A stretch of DNA of 64,000 nt, taken from Clostridium tagluense. GTDB lineage: Bacteria; Bacillota; Clostridia; Clostridiales; Clostridiaceae. The stretch spans positions 195,940 through 259,939 of the forward strand of contig NZ_BHYK01000002.1 of the NCBI RefSeq assembly GCF_003865095.1, given 5' to 3'. The translations under genes were made by a program, and so were the position numbers. Under the pieces are notes generated by a model, which saw only the letters and a list, made by a program, of their open reading frames with translations, was not told where the DNA came from and made no database searches. The first letter of the stretch is position 1, and each line of letters opens with the position of its first letter. This document shows, in pieces, positions 25,761 through 35,827 of this stretch.

Positions 25761-26747
25761 ATGGAAAAAGAAGCTTTGTTTTATGAAAAACAAGGAGATG
25801 TAATTAGTTGCAAACTTTGCCCTCATAATTGCCATATTCCATCAGGCGCTCATGGCATATGTAATGTACGGGTAAATAGCAAAGGAAAACTTTATACGAT
25901 AAATTATGGAGAAATAACTTCTATGGCCCAAGATCCCATAGAAAAAAAACCACTATATCATTTTAAACCAGGAAGTAACATACTTTCTGTAGGAAGCTTT
26001 GGGTGCAATTTTAGCTGTGGTTTTTGCCAAAATTACTCCATTTCCCAAGGGAGAGCAAAGAGCGAATATGTACCACCAGAAAAATTAGTGGAAATATGCA
26101 AAAGCCTGGAAGGTAATATTGGGATAGCATTTACATATAATGAACCTTCTATTTGGTATGAATATGTATACAATTCATCAAAACTATTAAAAGAAAGCAT
26201 TAAGGATATAAATATAGTGGTGGTTACAAATGGCTATATTAAAGAAGAACCTCTAAAGATACTTCTTCCCTATGTGGATGCTATGAATATTGATTTAAAA
26301 GCTTTAAATAATAAGTATTATAAGGATATATGTGGAGGGAGTGTGACACCTGTTATGGATACTATTAAAATAGCATCCAAGCAGTGTCATGTAGAGGTAA
26401 CTACTCTACTGGTAAATGAAGAAAATGATTCTGAAGAAGAAATTGAGGCAGTTGCAGGATTTATTGCCTCATTAAATAAAGATATTCCACTTCATTTATC
26501 AAGATATTTTCCAAACTATAAGATGAATAACCCTGCTACAAAAGTTGAGGTAATGTTTAAAGATAGGGATATAGCAAAGAAATATCTTAACTACGTATAT
26601 TTAGGTAATATAGCGGATATTGATAACTCCACATATTGTCCAAAGTGCGACTATAAGATTATTGAAAGAGAAAGAAATCATATTAATGTTAATATTAGCC
26701 ATAGTATATGTCCGAAATGTGGTTATAAAATAAATATTATACTTTAA
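25761..26747 (+). CDS. AmmeMemoRadiSam system radical SAM enzyme
   Basis: A 328-residue radical SAM protein. I chose ATG 25761 with AGGAG eight bases upstream over the in-frame GTG 25752. The cluster motif CNFSCGFC (CX3CX2C) lies near residue 80 within SVGSFGCNFSCGFCQNYS. An N-terminal cysteine module CKLCPHNCHIPSG and a C-terminal zinc-ribbon-like pair (CPKCDYK, CPKCGYK) are extra. It resembles pyruvate-formate-lyase activating enzymes but belongs to the AMMECR1-linked subgroup. Cotranscribed with the preceding gene. It probably modifies a protein or small molecule presented by the partner; this is inference. Confidence 0.88.
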   Translation: MEKEALFYEKQGDVISCKLCPHNCHIPSGAHGICNVRVNSKGKLYTINYGEITSMAQDPIEKKPLYHFKPGSNILSVGSFGCNFSCGFCQNYSISQGRAKSEYVPPEKLVEICKSLEGNIGIAFTYNEPSIWYEYVYNSSKLLKESIKDINIVVVTNGYIKEEPLKILLPYVDAMNIDLKALNNKYYKDICGGSVTPVMDTIKIASKQCHVEVTTLLVNEENDSEEEIEAVAGFIASLNKDIPLHLSRYFPNYKMNNPATKVEVMFKDRDIAKKYLNYVYLGNIADIDNSTYCPKCDYKIIERERNHINVNISHSICPKCGYKINIIL

Positions 26748-26813
26748 GTATATTGTACCTCACTATGATATGGAAATTTTAAAAATTAAAAGTCATTTAA
26801 ATGTAGGTATAAA

Positions 26814-26855
26814 TAACAAAGATCCAGTAGAATAATATTCTGCTGGATCTTTGTG
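26814..26855 (+). terminator. Terminator of the CCAGTAGAAT family
   Basis: AAAGATCCAGTAGAAT and ATTCTGCTGGATCTTT form a 16-bp stem. Five other terminators in the window share its core (31203, 40646, 50204, 58591, more distantly 54711). Confidence 0.8.
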
Positions 26856-26908
26856 TTTACGGAAAAGATATGGGACTTGGGTTTGTACCTAGGTTAGTTA
26901 TTCTTATA

Positions 26909-29305
26909 TTAACGATATATAGGATAATTATTAAATCTGATTTTATTAAGTGATTTGTATATACCAAGTGTTAATTCTTCCATAGTTGAAATGTTTTTAG
27001 GATTAAAATTGCCATTGTCTAGTTGTACTAAGCCAAAACCTTCAGCAAGGGCAGCGTAACCTAAATAGCCTTTAGACAATTTGTCTGTATCCTTAAAATT
27101 AGCTTTAAATATATCACCACATTCCACTACTTTGTGGTAGTTTATAAATCGTACAAGGATTTTTGCCATTTCTTCTCTTGTAACCTTTGTATATCCCTTA
27201 AATTCCACTTCTTCATTATCTATTATTCCATAAGAAACTGCCATTTGAAGATATTTATAGTCCTGAGTGCCTTTAGTGACTCCTTTTATTTTTAATTCTT
27301 CAACTGGTGCTGAATTATTAGCTTTAACATTCGAATCTTTTGATGATTCACTCACCATTACATAAGGTCTAAAACCTTTAGCATCTACTAGTGATTTAAT
27401 TAGGTCTATTTGAGTTACTTCTTTATTTAACTTAAAATCTTTTGTGTTTAACAGTCCTTTATATGCTAATATACTTAATTCCTTTTCGTATTTACTATTT
27501 TTTATATCATTCATAAAGGTTTGAATATTTTCATTAACTTCTTCACCATCATAGCTTACGAAATTACCAGTAAAAGCATCCACATCTAATACTTGCTTAG
27601 CTTTATAATAATCTATAGCATATATAAGTTTTGCTTCAAGTTTTGGGTTTTTAAGGTCTTTACTTGTATTTACTAAATTATAGGCTAGTTTTGTCTTATA
27701 TTTCTGTGAAAACTTACTTAAAGCATCCTTTTCCGAGATTTTCTTATCTAAGGATGGAAAATTTAATCCATCTTCCCATCTGTAATTTATAGTGTTTATT
27801 TCTCCAGTTTTTAAATCTACTACTAAATTTATATTATTTTCATAATATGCTATGCCATTTTCGGTTCTTGCAAAATTAAAATAAATCTGTCTTTCTTTAT
27901 TGTTATTTTCTTTAGGTTCATTTGACTTATCAAAATGAGTTTGCTGAGTTTTAATATTTTTTATTTGAGAAGGATAATATTTAGCTAGAGTATTAATTGC
28001 TTTATTATAAGCTTCATCCCAAGTTAAATTTGCTTTAAAATCTTTTTCTTCTTCGTATTTATTATTTTTGGAGCAGGATATTACACCCTGGGTTAAAGCA
28101 TCTATTCTTATTGAACCGCCTTCTTCATATTTTTTATTTTCATCTTTATAAAATTGTACTGACCAAGTTTTTTCGTTTTCACCATTTAAGTTAGAACTTT
28201 CATCGTAAGCAAGTGGATCTAATTTATAGCCATCACCATAAAGATCTTTAATGATATCTTTAATTGTAGATTTGGCTTTTTCCTCGCTTATAGGTTCTTT
28301 AGCCACATTAACTTCACTATATTTTTTATAGAAATCAATTTTTTCTTTTTCATTTAAATCTTTAAGGATTAAATTAGAAGAATTATTTAAATTATCCTCC
28401 ATAAAAATACCGCTACTAGCATCTATAGTATTTCCTTTTTTAAATGATGGTGAATATACAACTTTAATTTCTTTTTTCTTGTGAGTATCGTCATATCTAT
28501 CATAATAATTTACATATTTTAAGTCCATGCTTATATTATTTTTCAAAATATCCTGTGCTTTTTCATTGCTAATAACACTCTTTATATCTTGAAATGTGTA
28601 TTTATCATCCCAATTTATATCATAATAAGTTACGTTTCCACGAGTTCCATCTACATTTACTTCTATTTTATTGTCAGTAAATTCAACGCCATTAACTTTC
28701 CTTATATAAGAAAAAGAATAAGAACCTGAACCATTTCTGTAATATTGAGAAAAGTCATTATCTACTCTAGTTACTTGAGAAAATTTGTCTGCATCAATCT
28801 TTTTAACAAAATTATCTGCAACTTCGCTGGCCTCTTTTAAGGAAATAGTTGGTATAGAATTATTGTCATCACTATTATATTCTGAATTGTCAATGGACTT
28901 TATTTTTCCGGTATTTGCAATTACGGAAACACTATAATTTACATTTTTTAAAACATTATTTTTGCTCCAAGATATATTCCAAATGTAATCTTCGGCTCCA
29001 CCATTGTTATAATTATCAAGACTTATTCTAACTGAAAACTTAGAGTCGTAAATATTAGTATTAAAATATTTTTTGAAGGTAGCTCTCCCTATATCTAGCG
29101 CTTCCTGCTTAGAAATTTTAACTTTTTTCTCGATTTCTGGCGATACATTAGTAACATAGGTTAAATCTTGATTTTGAGGATTAACCTCAGTTTTATACAT
29201 GATTTTTTCAAGTTTAGGCTGTACTTGTACTGCTAATGCGGTTGAAAATGATGTAAATATAAATACTGAACATAGTAGTAATGAAAATATTTTTTTTCTG
29301 TTCAT
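26909..29305 (-). CDS. Secreted YcdB/YcdC-domain protein with SLH-like C-terminus
   Basis: A 798-residue protein with an N-terminal signal peptide (residues 1-25, KKIFSLLLCSVFIFTSF, cut near ALA). The central 500 residues hold repeated PepSY/YcdB-like units: repeated segments such as SKQEALDIGRATFKKYF, SLKEASEVADNFVKKI and TWDEAYNKAINTLAKYY, each followed by a two-strand part. The C-terminal 200 residues have two or three S-layer-homology-like units (GTQDYKYLQMAVSYGIID, YTKVTREEMAKILVRF, KGYLGYAALAEGFGL). It is probably held on the cell surface. The family role is unknown; PepSY-like domains often inhibit proteases. Confidence 0.8.
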   Translation of the reverse strand: MNRKKIFSLLLCSVFIFTSFSTALAVQVQPKLEKIMYKTEVNPQNQDLTYVTNVSPEIEKKVKISKQEALDIGRATFKKYFNTNIYDSKFSVRISLDNYNNGGAEDYIWNISWSKNNVLKNVNYSVSVIANTGKIKSIDNSEYNSDDNNSIPTISLKEASEVADNFVKKIDADKFSQVTRVDNDFSQYYRNGSGSYSFSYIRKVNGVEFTDNKIEVNVDGTRGNVTYYDINWDDKYTFQDIKSVISNEKAQDILKNNISMDLKYVNYYDRYDDTHKKKEIKVVYSPSFKKGNTIDASSGIFMEDNLNNSSNLILKDLNEKEKIDFYKKYSEVNVAKEPISEEKAKSTIKDIIKDLYGDGYKLDPLAYDESSNLNGENEKTWSVQFYKDENKKYEEGGSIRIDALTQGVISCSKNNKYEEEKDFKANLTWDEAYNKAINTLAKYYPSQIKNIKTQQTHFDKSNEPKENNNKERQIYFNFARTENGIAYYENNINLVVDLKTGEINTINYRWEDGLNFPSLDKKISEKDALSKFSQKYKTKLAYNLVNTSKDLKNPKLEAKLIYAIDYYKAKQVLDVDAFTGNFVSYDGEEVNENIQTFMNDIKNSKYEKELSILAYKGLLNTKDFKLNKEVTQIDLIKSLVDAKGFRPYVMVSESSKDSNVKANNSAPVEELKIKGVTKGTQDYKYLQMAVSYGIIDNEEVEFKGYTKVTREEMAKILVRFINYHKVVECGDIFKANFKDTDKLSKGYLGYAALAEGFGLVQLDNGNFNPKNISTMEELTLGIYKSLNKIRFNNYPIYR

Positions 29306-29505
29306 AATTTAGTACTCCCCCTTTAAACGAAAATAGTTTCTCGTTACAATATAGACGACTCAGCTTTTATTAATGTTACAATAATATTGGTAAATTTTTA
29401 TGTTTTATAGTTATTTTTTTGTTTTTGAAGGAAATAACTAGTTTTTAGAGAATATAATATAAATACTATAAAAATATACCATTTTAACTCAGGAAGGGGA
29501 ATATT

Positions 29506-31200
29506 ATGAAATTTACAGAAATGCAGTATAAAAGACCGGATATGAAAGAGCTAGTCGTAGGGTTCACGCAGTTATTAACTGAATTTAATACTTGTGCTAG
29601 TTTTGATGATGCAAATTCAATTATGGTTAAAATCAATGACTTAAGAGGTGATTTAGAATCAATGGCAGAGCTTGTGGGAATACGTCATACTATTGACACA
29701 ACTGATGCTTTTTATGAAGGAGAACAGGATTTCATTGACGAAAACATGCCTATATACCAAGGCCTAGTTGCCAAGTATTATGAAGCGCTTATTAATTCGA
29801 AATTTAGACCTGAACTCGAAGAAAAATGGGGCAAGCAACTTTTTAATATGGCAACTTTAAATATTAAAACTTTTTCCCCAGAGATAATTGAAGATTTACA
29901 GATGGAAAATAAGTTATCTAGTGAATATACTAAATTAATTGCTTCTGCCAAAATAATGTTTGAAGGTGAAGAAAGAACACTATCTCAATTAACACCCTTC
30001 AGATTATCCACTGATAGGGATATGAGAAAAAGAGCAAATGAAGCTAAATATAATTTCTTTTCTGAAAATGAAATAAAATTAGATGAAATTTATGATGGTC
30101 TAGTAAAAGTAAGAACTAAAATTGCTAAAAAATTAGGATATGAAAATTTCGTGCAACTTGGATACGATCGTATGCTTCGTTCAGATTATAATGCTGAAAT
30201 GGTTGCAAATTACAGAAAACAAGTTGAAGAAGTTATCGTTCCTATGGCTACTAAATTAAGAGAAAGACAATGTAAACGTCTAGACCTTGCTCATTTGTAT
30301 TATTATGATGAGGGAATAAGTTTTAAAAGTGGAAATGCAAAACCACAGGGTAATCCTGGGTGGATAGTTAACAATGGTAAAAAAATGTATGAAGAATTGT
30401 CTAAGGAAACTGGAGAATTTTTTAATTTCATGATTAATAATGAGCTTATGAACTTAGAGAGTAAAAAAGGTAAAGCTGGCGGTGGTTATTGTACATTTAT
30501 AGGGAAGTACAAATCACCATTTATATTCTCAAACTTCAATGGTACGTCTGGTGATGTAGATGTGTTAACCCATGAAGCAGGACACGCTTTCCAAGCTTAT
30601 TGTAGTAGGAAATATGAAGTGCCTGAGTATAATTTTCCAACTAATGAAGCTGCTGAAATTCACTCTATGAGCATGGAATTATTAACTTGGCCATGGATGA
30701 ATTTGTTTTTTGAAGAAGAAGAATTAAAATATAAATTCAATCATTTAAGTGAAGCACTCTTATTCTTACCTTATGGAGTAACGGTTGATGAGTTCCAACA
30801 CTTTGTTTATAATAATCCCGAAGCATCGCCAACTGAAAGAAAATTAGCCTGGAGAAAAATTGAAAAGAAATATTTACCACATAGAGATTACGCTGGAAAT
30901 GATTATTTAGAAAGAGGGGGCTTTTGGTATCAACAAGGACATATTTTTGGTTCACCTTTCTATTATATAGATTATACACTAGCTCAAGTTTGTGCATTTC
31001 AATTCTTTAAAAAGGCTAATGATAATAGAGAAAATGCTATGGCAGATTATATGAACCTCTGCGCGGCTGGTGGTAGCAAATCATTCTTGGGATTAGTAGA
31101 ACTTGCTAATTTAAAGTCACCATTTGATGATGGTTGTATTAAATCAGTTATAGGTGATATTAAAAATTGGCTTGATAGTGTTGATGATACAAAACTATAA
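29506..31200 (+). CDS. M3-family oligoendopeptidase
   Basis: A 564-residue zinc metallopeptidase. The HEXXH motif is in LTHEAGHAFQAYCSRKYE (residues about 356-362) and the third ligand in TNEAAEIHSMSMELL. The fold is helical and the protein has no signal peptide, so it degrades short peptides in the cytosol. It is full length for the M3 PepF-like family. GGAAGGGG precedes ATG 29506. Monocistronic, with its own terminator. Confidence 0.93.
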   Translation: MKFTEMQYKRPDMKELVVGFTQLLTEFNTCASFDDANSIMVKINDLRGDLESMAELVGIRHTIDTTDAFYEGEQDFIDENMPIYQGLVAKYYEALINSKFRPELEEKWGKQLFNMATLNIKTFSPEIIEDLQMENKLSSEYTKLIASAKIMFEGEERTLSQLTPFRLSTDRDMRKRANEAKYNFFSENEIKLDEIYDGLVKVRTKIAKKLGYENFVQLGYDRMLRSDYNAEMVANYRKQVEEVIVPMATKLRERQCKRLDLAHLYYYDEGISFKSGNAKPQGNPGWIVNNGKKMYEELSKETGEFFNFMINNELMNLESKKGKAGGGYCTFIGKYKSPFIFSNFNGTSGDVDVLTHEAGHAFQAYCSRKYEVPEYNFPTNEAAEIHSMSMELLTWPWMNLFFEEEELKYKFNHLSEALLFLPYGVTVDEFQHFVYNNPEASPTERKLAWRKIEKKYLPHRDYAGNDYLERGGFWYQQGHIFGSPFYYIDYTLAQVCAFQFFKKANDNRENAMADYMNLCAAGGSKSFLGLVELANLKSPFDDGCIKSVIGDIKNWLDSVDDTKL

Positions 31201-31202
31201 AC

Positions 31203-31240
31203 AAAAAAATCCAGTAGAATGATATTCTATTGGATTTTTT
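31203..31240 (+). terminator. Terminator of the CCAGTAGAAT family
   Basis: AAATCCAGTAGAAT and ATTCTATTGGATTT form the stem, followed by eight T. Confidence 0.85.
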
Positions 31241-31773
31241 TTGATTTCATATTACATATTTAAATGAGGTTTTTAAGGGTGGATTACATGATAACCGATA
31301 GCCTTTACATGGCTAAAACACAAGCTTAACACCATGAACATAGGCAGTTGTCGAATAGTTATTATTTTAACGATTATATCAATAATATTTAAAAAACATG
31401 AAATATTTTTTTTATTTTTAGTACAAACTGTTATAGTACTGATAAAAAGGAATGCTACAGAATGCACTAACGAATAAAAGTGATAAGAGATTAATATTTT
31501 AAAATACTGTTGAAAACATTAGTAAGTTGAATAGAAAATATAAATACAAAATATGCTGTATACATTTTCAAAGACATATTTTTTTATTTCAAATATTTAT
31601 AACATTATAGAAGTATATGTTAAAAATATAATTATTATTGACTTTCATTCCATTTAAAACTATCTTAAGTAATGGAAGTTCAACAAATGCATAATTCGAC
31701 AGAAGGTAGGCACGAGAATTGAGTAGCATTATAAACATAATTAATATTGCAGTAATAGGGGGTAAATGTATCT
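31241..31773 (+). promoter_or_regulatory. Upstream region of the rseC-rnf cluster; promoter at 31638-31666
   Basis: TTGACT (31638-31643), 17 bases, TATCTT (31661-31666) is a plausible sigma-A promoter about 105 bases ahead of the RseC-like gene. The rest of this 530-base gap is AT-rich and I see no gene or structured RNA in it. Confidence 0.45.
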
Positions 31774-32193
31774 GTGGTAAAAGAAGAAGAAGGAATTATA
31801 ATTGAAATATTGGAAGGCAATATGGCTAAAGTCAAAGTAGGTAGGCATGGTGAATGTAAAAATTGTGGTGCATGCCCGGGTGATAGTGCACTTATCATAG
31901 AAGCTCAAAATTTAATTGGGGCTAAAGCTGGACAAAGAGTTGCATTCGAAGTGAAAGAGACAAATATGCTAATGGCGGCCTTTGTTGTATATATAGTACC
32001 TCTTATTGCTATTTTATTAGGAGTTATTGCTGGTAAGGCAATAGCAATGAAATTTGGTTATTCTGTGAGAGGTTTTCAAATTGTAGGCGGAACACTAACA
32101 TTTATATTGTCAATATTAAATATAAAAATTTTCGATAAATTTGCTCATAATAATAAGAAAATGCAACCTGTTATTACTCGGAGCTTATCTTGA
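31774..32193 (+). CDS. RseC/SoxR-reducing system family protein
   Basis: A 139-residue membrane protein, GTG start at 31774, GGGGG 11 bases upstream. The N-terminal part has the cysteine motif CKNCGACPG (after GRHGE) in a small beta domain; two membrane helices follow (AAFVVYIVPLIAILLGVIAG and FQIVGGTLTFILSILNI). RseC-like proteins are commonly next to Rnf genes and in E. coli take part in reducing SoxR with Rsx/Rnf. Here it lies 68 bases ahead of rnfC in the same direction and probably serves assembly or redox coupling of the complex. Confidence 0.85.
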   Translation: MVKEEEGIIIEILEGNMAKVKVGRHGECKNCGACPGDSALIIEAQNLIGAKAGQRVAFEVKETNMLMAAFVVYIVPLIAILLGVIAGKAIAMKFGYSVRGFQIVGGTLTFILSILNIKIFDKFAHNNKKMQPVITRSLS

Positions 32194-32261
32194 TTTTTTT
32201 AAGAGTTAGTATGTATATATAACTAAATATACTTTAAATATGTTAAAAGAGGTGTAAAAAA

Positions 32262-33605
32262 TTGATAAAAAGTTTTCGTGGAGGAATACATCCAAATGGT
32301 AATAAAAGTTATACCGCCGATAAGCTTATAGAAATAGCACCACTTCCAAGTGTGGTTATTATTCCGGTGAGACAGCATATAGGTGCTCCTTGCTTACCAA
32401 TTGTAGCTAAGGGGGATTTTGTAAAGAAGGGACAAGTTATAGCAAGTAGCGATGCTTTTGTTTCCAGTCCTGTCCATGCATCAATATCCGGAATGGTTAA
32501 AGAGGTGGCAGAATACCCTCATGTAGTATTCGGAAAGTGTCTTTCTATTGTAATTGAAAATGATGGCAAAGACGAGTGGGTAGAAGGAATTCCCTGTGAA
32601 AGAGATTGGGAGAAGTTAAAGGGCAATGAAATAGGAAATATCATTAAAGATGCAGGTATCGTCGGAATGGGAGGCGCCACTTTTCCTACTCATGTAAAAT
32701 TATCCCCACCAAAAGAAAAGAAAATTGATACTTTTATTTTGAATGCAGCAGAATGTGAGCCTTATTTAACAGCAGATCATAGAATGATGCTAGAATATTC
32801 GCAGCAAATTTGCACTGGTGTAAAAATAGTGATGAAGGTTCTTGGGGTTCAAAAAGCATATGTGGGAATTGAAGATAATAAACCTGATGCAGTAATTGCA
32901 ATGAAAAGAGCATTTGAAGGAACTACAGTGCAGGTGAAGGAAATCCCAACTAAATATCCACAAGGTTCGGAAAAAATGCTTATTAAAGTCTTGGCAGATC
33001 GCGAGGTTCCTTCTGGTAATTTGCCAATGGATGTAGGAGTAGTAGTTCAAAATGTAGGCACGGTTATTGCAATTTATGATGCAGTGGTAAGAGGAATTCC
33101 ACTTATCCAAAGAGTAACAACTATAAGTGGAAGTGCTGTAAAAGAACCTAAAAATCTTTTGCTTAGAATTGGAACAACATTCGAAGAGGCTATTGATAAT
33201 TGTGGTGGATTTATAGAAAAGCCAGCTAAAGTTATTATGGGTGGTCCTATGATGGGATTTGCTCAATCAAATTTAAAGGTTTCTATTATTAAAGGAGTTT
33301 CTGGAATTTTAGGTTTAACTAAAAAAGATGTGAATAACGGCACTGAATCGCCTTGCATTCGTTGTGGAAAATGCGTAAGCGTTTGTCCTTGTGGACTTAA
33401 TCCAGGTATGCTCAGTATTTTGGGGCAGAAAAACCTTTATCAAGAAGCAAAGGAAGAACAAAATCTTTTAGACTGTGCGGAATGTGGGAGCTGTGTTTAT
33501 GTATGCCCTGCTAAACGAAATATCGTACAATACATTAGATATTGTAAGATGCAAAATGCAGCGCAGACTGCAAAACTAAATGCAGCGTATGCAGCAAAAA
33601 AATAG
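32262..33605 (+). CDS. rnfC: Rnf complex subunit C
   Basis: A 447-residue peripheral subunit with TTG start at 32262 after AAGAGGTG. The NADH/FMN-binding region has GMGGATFPTHVKL and NAAECEPYLTADHRMML. Two [4Fe-4S] motifs lie at the C-terminus: CIRCGKCVSVCPCGLNP and CAECGSCVYVCPAKRN. RnfC links NAD(H) to the membrane subunits. It lacks the long repetitive C-terminal tail of proteobacterial RnfC, as usual in clostridia. The rnfD start follows after 13 bases. Confidence 0.97.
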   Translation: MIKSFRGGIHPNGNKSYTADKLIEIAPLPSVVIIPVRQHIGAPCLPIVAKGDFVKKGQVIASSDAFVSSPVHASISGMVKEVAEYPHVVFGKCLSIVIENDGKDEWVEGIPCERDWEKLKGNEIGNIIKDAGIVGMGGATFPTHVKLSPPKEKKIDTFILNAAECEPYLTADHRMMLEYSQQICTGVKIVMKVLGVQKAYVGIEDNKPDAVIAMKRAFEGTTVQVKEIPTKYPQGSEKMLIKVLADREVPSGNLPMDVGVVVQNVGTVIAIYDAVVRGIPLIQRVTTISGSAVKEPKNLLLRIGTTFEEAIDNCGGFIEKPAKVIMGGPMMGFAQSNLKVSIIKGVSGILGLTKKDVNNGTESPCIRCGKCVSVCPCGLNPGMLSILGQKNLYQEAKEEQNLLDCAECGSCVYVCPAKRNIVQYIRYCKMQNAAQTAKLNAAYAAKK

Positions 33606-33618
33606 GGGTGCAATTTAT

Positions 33619-34611
33619 ATGAATAGTGAAGTAAAATTAGAAGATAATCTCTTTACAATTTCAACATCTCCACATATACGTGGAAAAGAATCTATTTCTA
33701 AAATAATGTGGACTGTGAATTTGGCTCTAGCGCCAGCTGCGCTTTTTGCAATTTATAATTTTGGGATTCCTGCACTAATTACATTGCTTGTGGGAAGTTT
33801 ATCAGCAGTAGGACTAGAGTATATAGTACAAAAACTTAGAAAAAAGCCAATAACTATTTCTGACGGAAGTGCTTTTTTAACAGGACTATTGCTTGCAATG
33901 TGTTTACCGCCTACCATTCCACCGTATATGGCAATAGTTGGTTCATTTATTGCTATAGTTATAGCAAAGCATTCTATGGGAGGACTTGGGTATAATATTT
34001 TTAATCCAGCTCACATTGGTAGGGCTGCTATTATGGTGTCATGGCCTGTGGCAATGACAACCTGGTCAAAACTTAGTACAAGTGTAGATGTAGTAACTAC
34101 TGCAACACCTTTAAATATTTTAAAACAACAAGGATATGGAAAGCTTATCGATACATTTGGAAGCGTACCTCAAATGTATAAGGCAATGTTCATTGGTACT
34201 CGGAATGGGAGTATTGGTGAAACCTCTACGGTTTTATTACTTCTTGGAGGCATCTATTTAATTTATAAAGGGTATGTAAATTGGCATGTTCCTGTATTTA
34301 TGATTGGAACAGTAGGTATTTTAACTTGGGTATTTGGACCAGTAGGTCTATTTACTGGAGATCCGGTTTTCCATATGATGGCTGGAGGCTTGATTATTGG
34401 AGCATTCTTTATGGCAACAGATATGGTTACCATTCCAATTACAAAAAAAGGACAGGTGATTTTTGCTATAGGAGCTGGTGCGCTTACTGTCTTAATTAGG
34501 CTTAAAGGTGGATATCCAGAAGGGGTTTGTTACTCTATTTTATTAATGAATGCAGTTACGCCGCTTATTGATAAATTAGTAAGGCCAGTTAAATTTGGAG
34601 CAAGGAGGTAG
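33619..34611 (+). CDS. rnfD: Rnf complex subunit D
   Basis: A 330-residue membrane protein. I set the start at ATG 33619 after AGGGGTG; an in-frame ATG at 33580 lies inside rnfC without ribosome site. It has about ten membrane helices, GLGYNIFNPAHIGRA, and a TTATPLN motif that matches the flavin-attachment threonine of RnfD/NqrB. It forms part of the ion-translocating core. The gap to rnfG is six bases. Confidence 0.95.
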   Translation: MNSEVKLEDNLFTISTSPHIRGKESISKIMWTVNLALAPAALFAIYNFGIPALITLLVGSLSAVGLEYIVQKLRKKPITISDGSAFLTGLLLAMCLPPTIPPYMAIVGSFIAIVIAKHSMGGLGYNIFNPAHIGRAAIMVSWPVAMTTWSKLSTSVDVVTTATPLNILKQQGYGKLIDTFGSVPQMYKAMFIGTRNGSIGETSTVLLLLGGIYLIYKGYVNWHVPVFMIGTVGILTWVFGPVGLFTGDPVFHMMAGGLIIGAFFMATDMVTIPITKKGQVIFAIGAGALTVLIRLKGGYPEGVCYSILLMNAVTPLIDKLVRPVKFGARR

Positions 34612-34617
34612 TGAAAA

Positions 34618-35202
34618 ATGTCGGATGAGAATAATGTTGAACATAAGGTTTTGCATAATAAAGAATATAGTATTTTTCAAATTGCTATAAATTTAACAGT
34701 TGCTTGTTTCATATCAGGTGCGATTATTGCTGGAACCTATTTCATAACAGCACCAGTTGCAGCAAAAAATGCGATTACTATGAAGAATGATGCAATGAAA
34801 GCATTGGTTAAAGATGCAGAAACTTTTAAGCCCTTGAATGGAAAAAAAGATTGGTTTACAGCAGAAAAGAATGGGAAAGTAATTGCTTATGTAGTTCCAG
34901 CAGAGAGTAAAGGATATGGTGGAGCTATAAAAATGCTTGTGTCCGTTACACCTCAAGGTAAAATTATTGACTTTGCTATATTATCCAGTAATGAGACACC
35001 AGGGCTTGGAGATAATGCGGGTAAAGACGCTTTTAGAAGTGAATTTAAGGGTAAAAAAAGTGAGGATTTAGAAGTGGTAAAGGATAAATCAAAAGAAAAT
35101 AATATTCAAGCTATGACTGGAGCTACCATTTCTTCAAAGGCTGTAACCAAAGGTATCAAAGAAGCTGTGCAACAAGTTACACAGTTTGTAGGGGGAAAAT
35201 AA
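34618..35202 (+). CDS. rnfG: Rnf complex subunit G
   Basis: A 194-residue protein with one N-terminal membrane helix (about 20-42) and an external FMN domain. The covalent-flavin motif TGATISS, with acceptor Thr, lies near residue 170, after NETPGLGDNAGKDAFRSEF. It carries electrons outside the membrane between Rnf subunits. ATG 34618 follows GGAGG at 34604-34608 that lies within the end of rnfD. Confidence 0.96.
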   Translation: MSDENNVEHKVLHNKEYSIFQIAINLTVACFISGAIIAGTYFITAPVAAKNAITMKNDAMKALVKDAETFKPLNGKKDWFTAEKNGKVIAYVVPAESKGYGGAIKMLVSVTPQGKIIDFAILSSNETPGLGDNAGKDAFRSEFKGKKSEDLEVVKDKSKENNIQAMTGATISSKAVTKGIKEAVQQVTQFVGGK

Positions 35203-35203
35203 T

Positions 35204-35827
35204 ATGAGAGAGTTATGGAATATATTTAAAAAAGGGATTATTGCAGAAAATCCGATTTTTGTTCTTGCACTTAGTCTTTGCCCAGCACTGGCGGTAACCA
35301 GTAACTCCATAAATTCATTAACTATGGGTCTTGCAGTAATGTTTGTTATTACTGTAAATAATACTATTGTATCTATTTCTAGAAAAGTAGTAAATCCTAA
35401 GGTTCGTGTACCGGTGTATATTACATCTGTAGCAACAATTGTTACAGTAGTACAGCTGGTATTACAGGCATATGCGCCACTGCTCTATAAGGCATTAGGT
35501 ATATATTTAGCATTGATTGTTGTTTTTGCAATTATTTTAGCTAGAGCAGAGGTTTTTGCTTCGAAAAATTCAGTGCTACCATCATTTTTCGATGGACTGG
35601 GAATGGGGTGTGGTTTTGCACTTGCACTCTTATCAATTGGAATAATTCGTGAACTTTTAGGTACAGGAGCTATATTTGGCATACAAGTGCTTGGTTCTTG
35701 GTATAACCCTGCACTTATAATGATTTTACCCCCAGGTGCATTTATATTAATTGGTTATATGGTGGCTGGTTTCAAGATGCTGACTCAGCATATGGAAAAA
35801 GTTAAACTTGAGAGAGGTGAAGTATAA
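35204..35827 (+). CDS. rnfE: Rnf complex subunit E
   Basis: A 207-residue membrane protein with six helices, starting one base after the rnfG stop with AGGGGG upstream. FFDGLGMGCGFALALLSIG and IIRELLGTGAIFG are typical. RnfE and RnfA are paired inverted-topology subunits that hold an intramembrane Fe-S cluster (Cys in the helices). Its stop overlaps the rnfA start (TAATG). Confidence 0.95.
   Translation: MRELWNIFKKGIIAENPIFVLALSLCPALAVTSNSINSLTMGLAVMFVITVNNTIVSISRKVVNPKVRVPVYITSVATIVTVVQLVLQAYAPLLYKALGIYLALIVVFAIILARAEVFASKNSVLPSFFDGLGMGCGFALALLSIGIIRELLGTGAIFGIQVLGSWYNPALIMILPPGAFILIGYMVAGFKMLTQHMEKVKLERGEV

Noticed and set aside
31273-31467. A 64-codon minus-strand hydrophobic frame
   Set aside because: AT-rich chance composition with no ribosome site and no recognisable domain.
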